From Streptomyces acidicola (GTDB lineage Bacteria > Actinomycetota > Actinomycetes > Streptomycetales > Streptomycetaceae), in contig NZ_VMNX01000019.1 in NCBI RefSeq assembly GCF_009377235.1, forward strand, positions 1 through 63,548: a stretch of 63,548 bases of DNA. The letters run 5' to 3'. Below are positions 15,937 through 25,707 of the stretch, in pieces. Every line of letters begins with the position of its first letter. Position 1 is the stretch's first letter. The position numbers and the translations under genes are program-made. The notes beneath the pieces were generated by a model, which saw only the letters and a program-made list of their open reading frames with translations, did not search any database and was not told the DNA's origin.

Positions 15937-17469
15937 TCACTGGGCATCGCAGTTCGGTGGCGTGGTCACCTCGCCGGGCGGGGTCCCCTCGTGCTGCGCG
16001 AGGCGGCTGTGTGTGCGGCTGTAGAGGAAGTACACGACGAAGCCGAGGAGCATCCAGGCGCCGAAGCGGATCCACGTCTCGGCCGGCAGGTTGAGCATCA
16101 GCCACAGCGAGGCGAGGACGGACAGGACCGGAATGACGGGCACCCACGGCGTGCGGAAGGCACGGTGCAGGTCGGGGCGGGTCCTGCGGAGGATGAGGAC
16201 GCTGATCGCCACGACGACGAAGGCGAACAGCGTGCCGATGTTGACCAGTTCGGCGAGTTCACCGAGGCTCGTGAAGCCGGCGACGATCGCGATGATCACG
16301 CCGAGCAGGATCGTCGGCCGGTGCGGCGTCTTGTACTTGGGGTGGACCTGGGAGAAGAAGCGCGGCAGCAGCCCGTCACGGCTCATCGCGAAGAACACCC
16401 GGCTCTGACCGAGCAGCAGGATCATGCAGACGGTGGTCAGACCGACGGCGGCTCCGAAGCTGATGAAGCCCGCGTACCACGGGTGCCCGGTGGACTTGAA
16501 CGCGTCGGCGAGCGGGGCGTCCACGGAGAGCTTCGTGTAGTGCTCCATGCCGGTCACCACGATCGACACCGCCACATAGAGCGCGGTGCAGATGAACAGT
16601 GAGCCGAGGATGCCGCGCGGCATGTCCCGCTGCGGGTTCCTGGTCTCCTCGGCTGCCGTGGCCACGATGTCGAAGCCGATGAAGGCGAAGAAGACGACGG
16701 ACGCGGCCGTGAAGATGCCCATCACACCGAAGTTGGAGGGTGCCCAGCCGAACATCAGCTGGATCAGCGGGGCATGGAGGTCCCCGCCCGCCTCCACGGG
16801 CTGTGCCTTCGGGATGAACGGGTGGTAGTTGGCGGTCTTGATGAAGAACGCGCCCGCGATGATGACGACGAGGACGACGATCACCTTGACGGCGACGACG
16901 AGCGAGGTGAGCCGCGCCGAGAGCTTCATCCCGAGGACGAGGATGCCGGTGAGGACGAGGACGAGCAGGGCAGCGAGGATGTCGAAGCCGAAGCCGTGGG
17001 CGCCTTCCCGGCCGGCCAGCTCCTCGGGCACATGCCAGCCCGCGTTGTCCAGCAGTGAGCGGACGTAGCCGGACCAGCCGACGGCGACCACCGCTGTGCC
17101 GAGCGCGAGCTCCAGCACCAGGTCCCAGCCGATGATCCAGGCGGGCAGCTCTCCGAGCGTGGCATACGAGAAGGTGTACGCGGACCCGGCGACCGGGACC
17201 GAGGACGCGAACTCGGCGTAACAGAGCGCGGCGAGGGCGCAGACGACTCCGGCCAGGACGAACGCCAGCGCGACCGCGGGCCCCGCGTTGTTCCTGGCGA
17301 CCGTGCCGGTCAGGACGAAGATGCCGGTGCCGATGATGACGCCGACGCCGAAGACGGTGAGATCCAGAGCGGACAGGGACTTCCTGAGCGCACGCTCGGG
17401 TTCCTCGGTGTCCCTGAGGGACTGTTCGATCTTTTTCGTCCTGAAGAGGGTGCTGCTCACGGGCGTCAC
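15937..17469 (-). CDS. APC-family amino-acid permease (cationic amino-acid transporter-like)
   Basis: This 510-aa polytopic membrane protein imports amino acids with protons. About 12-14 hydrophobic segments are visible. The APC hallmark of span 1 is VFGVGVIIGTGIFVLTG. The consensus loop appears as FFAFIGFDIVATAAEETRNP, and span 5-like sequence GWDLVLELALGTA is present. I chose GTG 17469 (VTPVSSTLF), preceded by GGAGGT with a 6-nt spacer; a more upstream ATG adds a basic, unconserved extension. It is in the same orientation as dxs but separated from it by a strong hairpin, so it is probably monocistronic. Confidence 0.92.
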   Translation of the reverse strand: MTPVSSTLFRTKKIEQSLRDTEEPERALRKSLSALDLTVFGVGVIIGTGIFVLTGTVARNNAGPAVALAFVLAGVVCALAALCYAEFASSVPVAGSAYTFSYATLGELPAWIIGWDLVLELALGTAVVAVGWSGYVRSLLDNAGWHVPEELAGREGAHGFGFDILAALLVLVLTGILVLGMKLSARLTSLVVAVKVIVVLVVIIAGAFFIKTANYHPFIPKAQPVEAGGDLHAPLIQLMFGWAPSNFGVMGIFTAASVVFFAFIGFDIVATAAEETRNPQRDMPRGILGSLFICTALYVAVSIVVTGMEHYTKLSVDAPLADAFKSTGHPWYAGFISFGAAVGLTTVCMILLLGQSRVFFAMSRDGLLPRFFSQVHPKYKTPHRPTILLGVIIAIVAGFTSLGELAELVNIGTLFAFVVVAISVLILRRTRPDLHRAFRTPWVPVIPVLSVLASLWLMLNLPAETWIRFGAWMLLGFVVYFLYSRTHSRLAQHEGTPPGEVTTPPNCDAQ

Positions 17470-17551
17470 GGGCGTACCTCCCACACTGCGTCGTCCCCGA
17501 CATGATCGAGAGGGGGTGTAGGTCGCATGCCCCGACATGGGGGAATTCACG

Positions 17552-17601
17552 CGAATGGGCCGGTTTCACCACCGTAAAGGTTGATGAAACCGGCCCATTC
17601 G
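17552..17601 (-). terminator. 17-bp-stem terminator between dxs and the permease gene
   Basis: CGAATGGGCCGGTTTCA (17552-17568) and TGAAACCGGCCCATTCG (17585-17601) pair perfectly with a 16-nt loop. It lies 61 bp beyond the dxs stop on the minus strand. Confidence 0.75.
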
Positions 17602-17661
17602 GTCGATTTCCAGCCCAGCTGGTTGCCTAGCGCCGGGCTCGGAGCCGGCCCGGAGCGCGGG

Positions 17662-19578
17662 TCAGTCGCGGGCGGGCTCCACCGAGTCCACCTGGTCGAA
17701 CCGGCCGTCCAGCTTGGAGACCAGCCCGGTGACCTGACGCGCGATGTCCGGCGCGGTGAGGCCGATCTCCGCCATGACCTCGGCGCGGGAGGCGTGGTCG
17801 AGGAAGCGCGGCGGAATGCCGAAGTCGCGCAGCGGGACATCCACACCGGCGTCGCGCAGGGCCTGGGCGACGGCCGAACCGACGCCGCCGACACGGGAGT
17901 TGTCCTCGACGGTGACGACCACGCGGTGCTGCTCGGCGAGCGGTGCCATGGCCTCGTCGACGGGCTTGACCCAGCGCGGGTCGACCACGGTCGCGGAGAT
18001 GCCCTGCTTGTCGAGCAGGTCGGCGATCTCCAGGCACATCGGCGCGAGGGCGCCCACCGACACCAGCAGCACATCCGGCGTGTCGGTGCCCGGCTCGCGC
18101 AGCACGTCCATCCCGCCGATCCGGCCCACGGCGGGTACGGCGGGACCGACGGCCCCCTTGGAGAAGCGGACCACGGTCGGGGCGTCCTTGACCTCGACGG
18201 CCTCGCGGAGCTGGGCGCGGACCTGGTCGGCGTCGCGCGGCGCGGCGAGCCGCAGCCCCGGTACGACCTGGAGGATCGACATGTCCCACATGCCGTTGTG
18301 GGAGGCGCCGTCCGTGCCGGTGATGCCGGCGCGGTCGAGCACGAAGGTGACACCGCACTTGTGCAGGGCCACGTCCATCAGTACCTGGTCGAACGCGCGG
18401 TTGAGGAAGGTGGCGTACACGGCGAAGACGGGGTGCAGCCCGCCCGTGGCCAGACCGGCGGCCGACACGGCACCGTGCTGCTCGGCGATACCGACGTCGA
18501 AGACCCGCTCGGGGAACGCCTTGGCGAACTTCTCCAGACCGACCGGCTGCAGCATGGCGGCCGTGATGGCGACGATGTCCTTGCGCTCCATGCCGAGCTT
18601 GACCATCTCCTCGCCGAAGACGGACGTCCAGTCGGCGCCGGAGGAGGCGATCGGCAGACCCGTGTCGGGGTGGATCTTGCCGACGGCGTGGAAGCGGTCC
18701 GCCTCGTCCAGGAGGGCGGGCTGGTAGCCGCGGCCCTTCTCGGTGAGGCAGTGCACGATGACGGGGCCGCCGAACCGCTTGGCACGCGCGAGCGCGGACT
18801 CCAGGGCCTCGATGTCGTGTCCGTCGATCGGGCCCACGTACTTCAGCCCCAGGTCCTCGAACATGCCCTGCGGAGCGATGAAGTCCTTGAACCCCTTCTT
18901 GGCGCCGTGCAGCGTGTCGAAGAGCGGCTTGCCCACCACCGGGGTGCGTTCGAGCACTTCCTTCGTCCGGGCGAGGAAACGCTCGTACCCCTCCGTCGTG
19001 CGCAGCGTGGCGAGGTGGTTGGCGAGGCCGCCGATCGTGGGGGCGTACGAACGCTCGTTGTCGTTGACGACGATGACCAGCGGGCGGTCCTTGGCGTCCG
19101 CGATGTTGTTGAGCGCCTCCCAGGCCATGCCGCCGGTGAGGGCACCGTCACCGATGACGGCTACCACGTGGTCGCCCCGTTTACGGAGCTGGTTGGCCTT
19201 CGCGAGGCCGTCGGCCCAGCCGAGGACCGTGGACGCGTGCGAGTTCTCGATGATGTCGTGCTCGGACTCGGCCTGCGACGGGTAGCCCGACAGACCGCCC
19301 TTCATCTTCAGCTTCGAGAAGTCCTGACGACCGGTGAGCAGTTTGTGCACATATGACTGGTGGCCTGTGTCCCAGAGCACCTTGTCGTTCGGGGATTCGA
19401 AGACGCGGTGCAGGGCGATGGTGAGCTCGACCACGCCCAGGTTGGGGCCGAGGTGGCCGCCGGTCTTGGATACCGCCTCGACGAGGAAGGTCCGGATCTC
19501 CTCTGCCAGCTGGTCCAACTGCTCCAGGCTGAGCCGGTCCAGATCGCGCGGTCCCCTGATGCGGGTCAGCAGCGGCAC
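17662..19578 (-). CDS. dxs: 1-deoxy-D-xylulose-5-phosphate synthase
   Basis: This thiamine-diphosphate enzyme condenses pyruvate and glyceraldehyde 3-phosphate, the first step of the MEP isoprenoid pathway; the product also feeds thiamine and pyridoxal synthesis. The 638-aa length is normal. Motifs are [18 protein letters not shown], the ThDP site [24 protein letters not shown]-like [10 protein letters not shown], and [16 protein letters not shown] of the pyrimidine-binding domain. The GTG start at 19578 ([10 protein letters not shown]) follows AAGGAGG with a good spacer; longer upstream frames lack homology. The gene is single-copy-like and core, and ends before a 17-bp-stem terminator. Confidence 0.96.
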   Translation of the reverse strand: MPLLTRIRGPRDLDRLSLEQLDQLAEEIRTFLVEAVSKTGGHLGPNLGVVELTIALHRVFESPNDKVLWDTGHQSYVHKLLTGRQDFSKLKMKGGLSGYPSQAESEHDIIENSHASTVLGWADGLAKANQLRKRGDHVVAVIGDGALTGGMAWEALNNIADAKDRPLVIVVNDNERSYAPTIGGLANHLATLRTTEGYERFLARTKEVLERTPVVGKPLFDTLHGAKKGFKDFIAPQGMFEDLGLKYVGPIDGHDIEALESALARAKRFGGPVIVHCLTEKGRGYQPALLDEADRFHAVGKIHPDTGLPIASSGADWTSVFGEEMVKLGMERKDIVAITAAMLQPVGLEKFAKAFPERVFDVGIAEQHGAVSAAGLATGGLHPVFAVYATFLNRAFDQVLMDVALHKCGVTFVLDRAGITGTDGASHNGMWDMSILQVVPGLRLAAPRDADQVRAQLREAVEVKDAPTVVRFSKGAVGPAVPAVGRIGGMDVLREPGTDTPDVLLVSVGALAPMCLEIADLLDKQGISATVVDPRWVKPVDEAMAPLAEQHRVVVTVEDNSRVGGVGSAVAQALRDAGVDVPLRDFGIPPRFLDHASRAEVMAEIGLTAPDIARQVTGLVSKLDGRFDQVDSVEPARD

Positions 19579-19750
19579 CCGTGCCTCCTTGCAATAGTGC
19601 TGTTCGAGCGTTACCGGGTTCGTCGAGTCTAATGTTCCGCCCGTACGGGCGACGCCCGGCCCGCGCGTCCTTCTCACGCGATCGGACGTAGACCATCCTG
19701 CGCAGCCGTCCCGCTGCGAAACGTCCCCGGCCGGGATGGCCGCGCAGCGG

Positions 19751-19803
19751 CCTACAAGGGGCGCGGGGAACTGCGCGACCAGCGACCACGAAACCCGCAG
19801 CCG
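19751..19803 (-). repeat. Dispersed Streptomyces intergenic repeat, copy 2
   Basis: CTACAAGGGGCGCGGGGAAC followed by the CTGCGCGACCAGC block and ending CCCGCAGCCGG is the widespread intergenic element also seen, inverted, at 4977-5074. It lies between the xylH stop and the dxs promoter region and may end the xyl transcript. Confidence 0.55.
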
Positions 19804-19844
19804 GCCCATCGCACCAGCCCCCGCGGCGCTCCCCCTGAAAACCG

Positions 19845-21140
19845 CTACGCGCGCCCCGCGGTCTTCTGCGTCCGCCGTGTGACGGAGTCAATAACCACCG
19901 TCGTCAGCAGAACCCCCGCGGTGATCATGTACTTCACCGGCTCAGCAATGGACTCCAGTTGCAAACCGTACTGAATCGACACAATCACCATCACACCCAG
20001 CAGCGCGTTCCACGTACGCCCGCGCCCGCCGAACAGTGACGTACCACCGATCACGGCCGCGGCGATCGCGTTCATCAGCAGATCCCCGGTACCCGCGCTC
20101 TGGTTCGCCGAAGCGATCTTGGAGGCCAGGAAGAGGCCGCCCATCGCCGCGAAGCCGCCCGAGATCGCGAACACGGAGATACGGACGGCGGTCACGTTGA
20201 TACCCGCACGCCGGGACGCCTCCACGCTGCCGCCGAGCGCGAAGACCTTACGGCCGTACGCGGTTCGGCGCAGCAGGAAGTCGGTGGCCACCAGGAACAC
20301 CAGGAAGATCACCGTGGCGAGCGGCAGCCCCTTGTACTGGTTGTACATGGCGGCCGCGGCGAAGGAGACCACGGCAAGCAGCACCGTGCGCAGGACCGTG
20401 TCGCTGAGCGGCCTCGACGGGATGCCGACCGCCTCACGCCGGCGGTTGGACAGGAACGAGGTGAGGAAGAACACGCCGACCAGCACGGCGGCGAGACCGT
20501 AGGCGGCCGCGATGTCCGTGAAGTAGTACGTGGTCAGCTTGCCGATCAGGCCGTCGCTGTCGAGGTTGATGGTGCCGTTCTCGCCCAGGGTCTGGAGCAT
20601 GAAGCCCAGCCAGAAGAGCAGTCCGGCCAGGGTGACGGCGAACGCGGGGGCGCCTAGCACCGCGAAGAAGAAGCCGTGCGCCGCGCCGATGACGGCACCC
20701 GCGGCGATGGCGAACAGCACCGCGGCCCACTCGGGCCAGCCCTGGTTGACCGCGAGCACGGCCGCGATGGCGCTGGACGCGCCACTGACCGAGCCCACCG
20801 ACAGGTCGATCTCACCGAGCAGCAGCACGAAGACGATGCCGACGGAGATCATGCCGGTGCCGACCATCGTGATGGTGATGTTGCTCAGGTTCTCCGCGGA
20901 GAGGAACGCCGAGTTCAGGCTCTGGAAGACGACGCAGATGACGATCAGACCGATGACGACCGGGATGGAGCCCAGCTCACCGGCCTTCATCTTGCGCCTG
21001 AACTCACCGATGTAGCCGGTGAGTCCGCGCTCGCGGATGAGGAGCCGGGGGTCGACCGCGGTCACCGCGGCCGCGGCGGCCTCGGGGTTCTCGACGACGG
21101 GCTCGTCCTGCGCGGTCGTGGAGGTCTTGTCGAAGCTCAC
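19845..21140 (-). CDS. xylH: Xylose-type sugar ABC transporter permease XylH
   Basis: This 431-aa CUT2-family (RbsC/XylH-like) permease probably works as a homodimer. About ten hydrophobic segments are visible. The conserved [20 protein letters not shown] and [18 protein letters not shown] blocks are typical of CUT2 permeases. The N-terminal 60 residues are cytoplasmic and charged. The GTG start at 21140 (VSFDKTST) follows GGGGAGG and overlaps the ATPase stop by 4 bp. From memory it matches SCO6011 of the xylFGH operon under Rok7B7 control. A full paralogue set lies at 40077-43286. Confidence 0.92.
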   Translation of the reverse strand: MSFDKTSTTAQDEPVVENPEAAAAAVTAVDPRLLIRERGLTGYIGEFRRKMKAGELGSIPVVIGLIVICVVFQSLNSAFLSAENLSNITITMVGTGMISVGIVFVLLLGEIDLSVGSVSGASSAIAAVLAVNQGWPEWAAVLFAIAAGAVIGAAHGFFFAVLGAPAFAVTLAGLLFWLGFMLQTLGENGTINLDSDGLIGKLTTYYFTDIAAAYGLAAVLVGVFFLTSFLSNRRREAVGIPSRPLSDTVLRTVLLAVVSFAAAAMYNQYKGLPLATVIFLVFLVATDFLLRRTAYGRKVFALGGSVEASRRAGINVTAVRISVFAISGGFAAMGGLFLASKIASANQSAGTGDLLMNAIAAAVIGGTSLFGGRGRTWNALLGVMVIVSIQYGLQLESIAEPVKYMITAGVLLTTVVIDSVTRRTQKTAGRA

Positions 21141-21928
21141 TGGGAAACCTCCCCGTTCGTGCGCGCCGCACGGCGGGTCACGGCGTTGTCGGTGGCGCCC
21201 GTGATGGCGGAGATGATCTCTTCCTGTGAGGTCGTCCTGACCTCGAAGACACCGTTGTTGCGGCCGAGGCGCAGCACCGCCACCTTGTCGGCGACGGCTT
21301 TCACGTCGGCCATGTTGTGGCTGATGAGGATGACGGCGTGGCCGCGTTCGCGCAGCCGCTCGACCAGGTCGAGGACCTGGGCGGTCTGCTCGACGCCGAG
21401 GGCCGCGGTGGGCTCGTCGAGGATGACCAGCTTGGGCTCGCCGAGCATGGAGCGGGCGATGGCCACGGTCTGGCGCTGTCCGCCGGAGAGCGAGGCGATC
21501 GGGATGCGCACACTGGGGATGCGGATCGACAGCGTCCGCAGCAGTTCCTGGGAGCGCCGCTCCATCTCGACCTCGTCGAGGACGCCCCACTTCCTGAGCT
21601 CGCGGCCCAGGTACAGGTTGCCGACGACGTCGATGTTGTCGCACAGCGCGAGGTCCTGGTAGACGGTCGCGATGCCCAGGTCCTGGGCGTCGTGCGGTTT
21701 GTTGATCTGGACGGGCCTGCCGTCCCACTCGATGACGCCCTCATCGATGGGGTGCACGCCGGCGATCGTCTTGACCAGCGTGGACTTTCCGGCGCCGTTG
21801 TCGCCGACCAGGGCGACCACCTCACCGGCGTGGACCTCAAGCTCTACGTCGGTGAGCGCCTGAACGGCACCGAACCGCTTGGAGACCCCGCGCAACGCCA
21901 GCACGGGCGTAGCGGACACGTGAACCAT
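21137..21928 (-). CDS. xylG: Xylose-type sugar ABC transporter ATP-binding protein XylG
   Basis: This 263-aa ATPase has a single nucleotide-binding domain, as usual for actinobacterial XylG-like proteins; E. coli XylG has two. Walker A is GDNGAGKST, the Q-loop region is ATVYQDLALCDN, the signature is LSGGQ, Walker B is LVILDEP and the switch His is in LISHNMAD. The ATG at 21928 has AAGGAG directly adjacent, so the in-frame GTG at 21919 (VSATPVLA) with a 9-nt spacer may be the true start. It drives uptake through XylH. A 220-bp gap with two strong hairpins separates it from xylF. Confidence 0.92.
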   Translation of the reverse strand: MVHVSATPVLALRGVSKRFGAVQALTDVELEVHAGEVVALVGDNGAGKSTLVKTIAGVHPIDEGVIEWDGRPVQINKPHDAQDLGIATVYQDLALCDNIDVVGNLYLGRELRKWGVLDEVEMERRSQELLRTLSIRIPSVRIPIASLSGGQRQTVAIARSMLGEPKLVILDEPTAALGVEQTAQVLDLVERLRERGHAVILISHNMADVKAVADKVAVLRLGRNNGVFEVRTTSQEEIISAITGATDNAVTRRAARTNGEVSQ

Positions 21929-21985
21929 CTCCTTCGCCGCCTGACCCGGCGGAAGGTTGCACAGAAGAGTTGGGGGGTGTTCCGT

Positions 21986-22138
21986 CCGGCGCCCCGCGCG
22001 AGCTTGCGGGGCTGTCTGATGCGCGGGGCGCCGGCGGAGCCTGGGGCGGAGCGGGCCGGGTCATGGGGCCGCTCCGCACGAGCCGGTCCCTGTCCCCGTA
22101 CGGGAGTTCAGGATGAACGCGCGTACGGGGACAGGGAC
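21986..22138 (-). terminator. Two strong hairpins between xylF and xylG
   Basis: Nearest to xylF, GTCCCTGTCCCCGTACG (22086-22102) and its exact complement (22122-22138) form a 17-bp stem. Further on, CCGGCGCCCCGCGC (21986-21999) pairs with 22021-22034 over 14 bp. They sit between the binding-protein gene and the ATPase gene of one operon, so they probably stabilise the xylF message and/or attenuate xylGH. Confidence 0.7.
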
Positions 22139-22148
22139 GTGCGGCTGA

Positions 22149-23255
22149 CTACTTGACGCCGGCCTCGTCGCAGGCCGACTTGTACTTGGCCGTGCAGATC
22201 TCGGCGGCCGTGTAGATACCGTCCTTGATGACGGTGTCGTTGATGTTCTCCTTGGTCAGCGAGACCACAGGGACCAGGACCGAGGGAACGTCCTTGGCGC
22301 TGCCGCTGGAGACCTTGTCCTTGGCGATGGAGTCCAGCTTCTCGCCCTTGGCGAGCGCCACGGCCATCTCGGCCGCCACGTCCGCCTCCTGCGGGTAGGA
22401 CTTGTAGACGCTCATGAACTGCTCGCCGGTGAGGATGCGCTGCACGGCCGAGAGTTCCGCGTCCTGGCCGGTGACGGGGACGTCCAGGCCGGCGGCCTTG
22501 AGGGCGGTGATGATGCCGCCCGCCATGCCGTCGTTGGCGGAGTAGACGCCGATGATCTTGTCCTTGCCGAGCGCGGAGATCGACGACTCCATGTTGGCGT
22601 TGGCGTTGTCCGGAGACCATTCCTTGGTGTCGAACTCGCGGCCGATGTTGACCTTGCCCTTGAGGACGGAGAGCGCGCCCTCCTTGAACTGGGCGGCGTT
22701 GGGGTCGGTGGCCGACCCGTTCATCATGACGATGTCGCCGTCCTTGGCCTTGTCGCCCAGGACCTCGAGCAGGGCCTCGCCCTGGGTCTTGCCGACGGTG
22801 ACGTTGTCGAACGAGGTGTAGGCGCTGATCGGGCCCTCGGCCAGGCGGTCGTAGGCGACGACCGGGATGTCGGCCTCCTTGGCCTTCTGGACGGAGTTCT
22901 GAATGGCCTTGGCGTCCACGGCGTCCACGATGAGGACGTCCACCTTGCTGGTGATCATCGTGTCGACCTGCTGGGCCTGGAGGTTGGCGTCCTGCCGCGC
23001 ATTGCTGTACAGGACGTCGGCCTTGCCGTTCGTGAGCTCCTTGATCTTCTTCTCGATCAGGGGCTTGTCGAACTTCTCGTACCGGGCGGTCTTGTTCTCC
23101 GGCAGAAGCAGGCCGACCTTGATGTCGTCCCCCTTCGCCGCGCCCGCGGACTCGTTGTCGCCGCCCGACTCCTTGGCGCTGCCACAGGCGGCAAGCGAGA
23201 CGGCCATCGCACCAACTGCGACGGCGAGGGCGGCACTACGCATACGCGTGTTCAC
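22149..23255 (-). CDS. xylF: Xylose-type sugar-binding lipoprotein XylF
   Basis: This 368-aa CUT2 binding protein is anchored outside the membrane. The signal peptide ends in the lipobox SLAAC (residues about 20-24). The periplasmic-binding fold shows IKVGLLLPENKTARYEKFD, DVLIVDAVDAKAIQNSV, VVAYDRLAEGPI and VPVTGQDAELSAVQRI, all characteristic of XylF/ChvE-like proteins. The GTG start at 23255 follows AGGGAGG with a normal spacer. It is the first gene of xylFGH and follows the rok7B7 gene by 121 bp, where a promoter with TTGACG-like elements may lie. Xylose is the likely ligand from family knowledge; other pentoses are possible. Confidence 0.93.
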   Translation of the reverse strand: MNTRMRSAALAVAVGAMAVSLAACGSAKESGGDNESAGAAKGDDIKVGLLLPENKTARYEKFDKPLIEKKIKELTNGKADVLYSNARQDANLQAQQVDTMITSKVDVLIVDAVDAKAIQNSVQKAKEADIPVVAYDRLAEGPISAYTSFDNVTVGKTQGEALLEVLGDKAKDGDIVMMNGSATDPNAAQFKEGALSVLKGKVNIGREFDTKEWSPDNANANMESSISALGKDKIIGVYSANDGMAGGIITALKAAGLDVPVTGQDAELSAVQRILTGEQFMSVYKSYPQEADVAAEMAVALAKGEKLDSIAKDKVSSGSAKDVPSVLVPVVSLTKENINDTVIKDGIYTAAEICTAKYKSACDEAGVK

Positions 23256-23376
23256 TTCAGAAACCTCCCTGACGAGGCCGCGACGCTGCGGCCGAGGTGG
23301 CTGGAAGTCAACTCGGCCACACGTACGACGTCAAGAAGTAAATCCTTAACGGGTTGGCAACGGTGTCATCCGTCCT

Positions 23377-24576
23377 CTAAGTGAAGACAGGGGTCGCGGC
23401 AGTCAGCGTGCCGTCCAAAAGGGTTGAATCCCCCATCTCACTGAGGGCCAGCGCGAGGGCACCCAGGACCTCCGCACGACCGCCGAGGGCCCCCGGCAGC
23501 ACCGAGAGCTGTCGTGCCGCGCTGGGGATCGCGTACCGGCCGACGGACTCCCTGATGGGCGCGAGCACCAGTTCCCCGGCCTCGGCGAGGTCGCCGCCGA
23601 GGACCACCCGGCTGGGGTTCAGCAGATTGCAGAGGCTGGCGACTCCGCTGCCGATGTGGCGGCCGACATCGGCGATCACCCGACGGCACCCCGGATCTCC
23701 GTCCCGCGCCAGCCTGACCACGCCCTCCATGGTCAGGTCGGTGCCGTGGCTGGAGTTCAGGAGCGGCAGTACGTAGCGCGCGGCCGCGAAGGTCTCCAGA
23801 CAGCCCCGGTTGCCGCAGCGGCAGACGGGGCCGGACTCGTCCAGCGTGATGTGCCCGATCTCCCCCGCCGTGCCGCCCGGGCCGCGGTAGATCTTCCCGG
23901 CGATCACCAGTCCGGCACCGACACCGCTCGCGACCTTGATGTACGCGAGGTCCTTGACCCCGCGGCCGCTGCCCCAGACCAGCTCCCCGAGGGCGCCCAG
24001 GTTGGCGTCGTTGTCCACGTGCACGGGCACGCCGAGGCGCGCCCGCAGCTCCTCGGCGGGCCGGGTCCCGGTCCAGCCGGGCAGGATGGCGGTGGAGCCG
24101 AGGGTGCCGGACTCCACGTCGATCGGGCCGGGCACGCCGACGCCGACGCCCGCGATCTTGCCGCGGTCCACTCCGGTGGCCTCGATCAGCCGGTTCACCA
24201 GCTGCTCGGCCCGGTCGAGGCCCTGCGCCGCGGAGGCGTCCACGTCGAGCGGCTCGGACTCCTCGGCCAGCACCTGGTGGGCGAGGTTTCCGACGGCGAC
24301 GCGCAGATGCGTGTGCCCGAAGTCCACGCCTATGACAATGCCGGCGTCACCGCTCAAGGACACGGCCCGGGCCCGCCGGCCACCTGCCGAGGTGGGCGTG
24401 ACCTCGACCGTTCCGCCGTCCTTGAGCTCCCGCACGATGTTGGAAACGGTCGCCGCCGACAGGCCCGTCGTCCGCGCGATCTCCGCCTGTGTGAGGGATC
24501 CGGCCAGCCGCACGGCGCGTACGACCCGCTCCAGATTGGCTCGGTGCAGCGACGACTGCGACCCCGGAGTCTCCAC
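23377..24576 (-). CDS. rok7B7: ROK-family regulator Rok7B7
   Basis: This 399-aa ROK regulator has an N-terminal winged HTH (ERVVRAVRLAGSLTQAEIAR, then TTGLSAATVSNIVRELK) and a C-terminal sugar-kinase-like domain. VIGVDFGHTHLRVAVG is the phosphate-loop-like motif, and CRCGNRGCLE is the ROK zinc motif. In S. coelicolor, Rok7B7 influences xylFGH, carbon repression and antibiotic production. I place the start at GTG 24576 (VETPGSQSSLHR), where AGGAGG sits five bases upstream; ATGs at 24621 and 24660 lack a Shine-Dalgarno. It lies just upstream of xylF on the same strand, which supports local control. Confidence 0.9.
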   Translation of the reverse strand: METPGSQSSLHRANLERVVRAVRLAGSLTQAEIARTTGLSAATVSNIVRELKDGGTVEVTPTSAGGRRARAVSLSGDAGIVIGVDFGHTHLRVAVGNLAHQVLAEESEPLDVDASAAQGLDRAEQLVNRLIEATGVDRGKIAGVGVGVPGPIDVESGTLGSTAILPGWTGTRPAEELRARLGVPVHVDNDANLGALGELVWGSGRGVKDLAYIKVASGVGAGLVIAGKIYRGPGGTAGEIGHITLDESGPVCRCGNRGCLETFAAARYVLPLLNSSHGTDLTMEGVVRLARDGDPGCRRVIADVGRHIGSGVASLCNLLNPSRVVLGGDLAEAGELVLAPIRESVGRYAIPSAARQLSVLPGALGGRAEVLGALALALSEMGDSTLLDGTLTAATPVFT

Positions 24577-24676
24577 GACGACCTCCTGCGCGCGGGACCG
24601 CTTCAGCGGGGCCCCGTCCATGTCCAACAATTGAACTCTAAGTCGAGCTGTTCGGGGCATGTTCCGTCAAGAGGTT

Positions 24677-24692
24677 GACCCAGATCCGGGTC
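24677..24692. promoter_or_regulatory. 16-bp dyad upstream of rok7B7
   Basis: GACCCAGATCCGGGTC is palindromic at 14 of 16 positions and lies about 100 bp upstream of the rok7B7 start, next to a TTGACG -35-like hexamer on the minus strand. It could be a self-regulatory operator. No consensus is known to me for comparison. Confidence 0.3.
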
Positions 24693-24780
24693 GTTGCACA
24701 TGCATGGGGCGCCGCCCCCGGAAGACCGGGAGCGACGTGACATCGGTGAACGCGCCGGGCCGCCGGGCGCCGTGGCTCTC

Positions 24781-25704
24781 CTACTTCAGCGCACCCGCCG
24801 TGAGCCCCTGCACCACCTGCCTCTGGAAGACGATGTACGCGGCGAGCACCGGCAGCATCGCCATCACCAGCCCGGCGAAGAGGCCGGACCAGTCGCCCTT
24901 GTAGCCCTGGCTGACGGCCAGCTGCACCAGGCCCTGGGTGAGGACGTGCTTGTCCTGGTCGGTGTTGAGCACCGTCGGCAGCATGTACTGGTTCCACTGC
25001 CCCAGGAAGTTGAAGATGCCGACGCTGATCAGGCCGGGCTTGGCCATCGGCAGCATGATCTGGAAGAACGTACGGGAGTGCGAGGCCCCGTCCACGAACG
25101 CCGCCTCAGCCACCGAGCTCGGCAGGGTGCGGAAGAACGCGGTCAGGAAGAACACCGTGAAGGGCAGCGAGTAGGCGATGTAGACGAGGATCAGCCCGTG
25201 GATGGTGTTCAGCAGGCCCATGTTGTTCACCACGTAGAACAGCGGGACCAGCGCCAGCATGATCGGGAAGCTCATGCCGCCGATGAACAGGAAGTAGATG
25301 AAGCGGTTGCCCGGGAAGTCGAAGCGGGCCAGCACATAGGCCGCCATCGAGCCGAGCACCAGTGTGCCGATGAGCGAACCACCCACCACCAGAACGGTGT
25401 TGAGGAAGTAGTCGCTCATGTTGGCCTGGGTCCAGGCCCGCGACCAGTTCTCGAAGTGCAGCGTGTCCGGCAGCGACCAGGGCGAACTGAAGATCGATCG
25501 GTCGTCCTTGAAGGACGTCATCACCGCCCACAGCAGCGGCATGACGACCATGAACGCCCAGAGGACGAGCATCCCGTGGGAGAAGACGTTGAGGACGGCG
25601 CCCTCCTTCTTCTCCTTCGGGGGCGCTCCGGCCGGGGCGTCCGTCTTGACGACGGGGGCACCGGACTCGGCGGGTACGGGGGCGGGGGTCTCGGTCGTCT
25701 TCAT
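24781..25704 (-). CDS. ngcG: GlcNAc/chitobiose ABC transporter permease NgcG
   Basis: This 307-aa CUT1 permease is the second channel subunit of the NgcEFG importer for N-acetylglucosamine and N,N'-diacetylchitobiose. A Pro/Ala/Lys-rich cytoplasmic N-terminus of about 35 residues precedes six spans, the first being HGMLVLWAFMVVMPLLWAV. The EAA loop appears as AEAAFVDGASHSRTFFQIML. The ATG at 25704 lies 3 bp after the ngcF stop. The operon has no ATPase and presumably uses the shared MsiK. Assignment rests on synteny with rok7B7/xylFGH and on the NgcE match. Confidence 0.88.
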   Translation of the reverse strand: MKTTETPAPVPAESGAPVVKTDAPAGAPPKEKKEGAVLNVFSHGMLVLWAFMVVMPLLWAVMTSFKDDRSIFSSPWSLPDTLHFENWSRAWTQANMSDYFLNTVLVVGGSLIGTLVLGSMAAYVLARFDFPGNRFIYFLFIGGMSFPIMLALVPLFYVVNNMGLLNTIHGLILVYIAYSLPFTVFFLTAFFRTLPSSVAEAAFVDGASHSRTFFQIMLPMAKPGLISVGIFNFLGQWNQYMLPTVLNTDQDKHVLTQGLVQLAVSQGYKGDWSGLFAGLVMAMLPVLAAYIVFQRQVVQGLTAGALK

Positions 25705-25707
25705 GTG

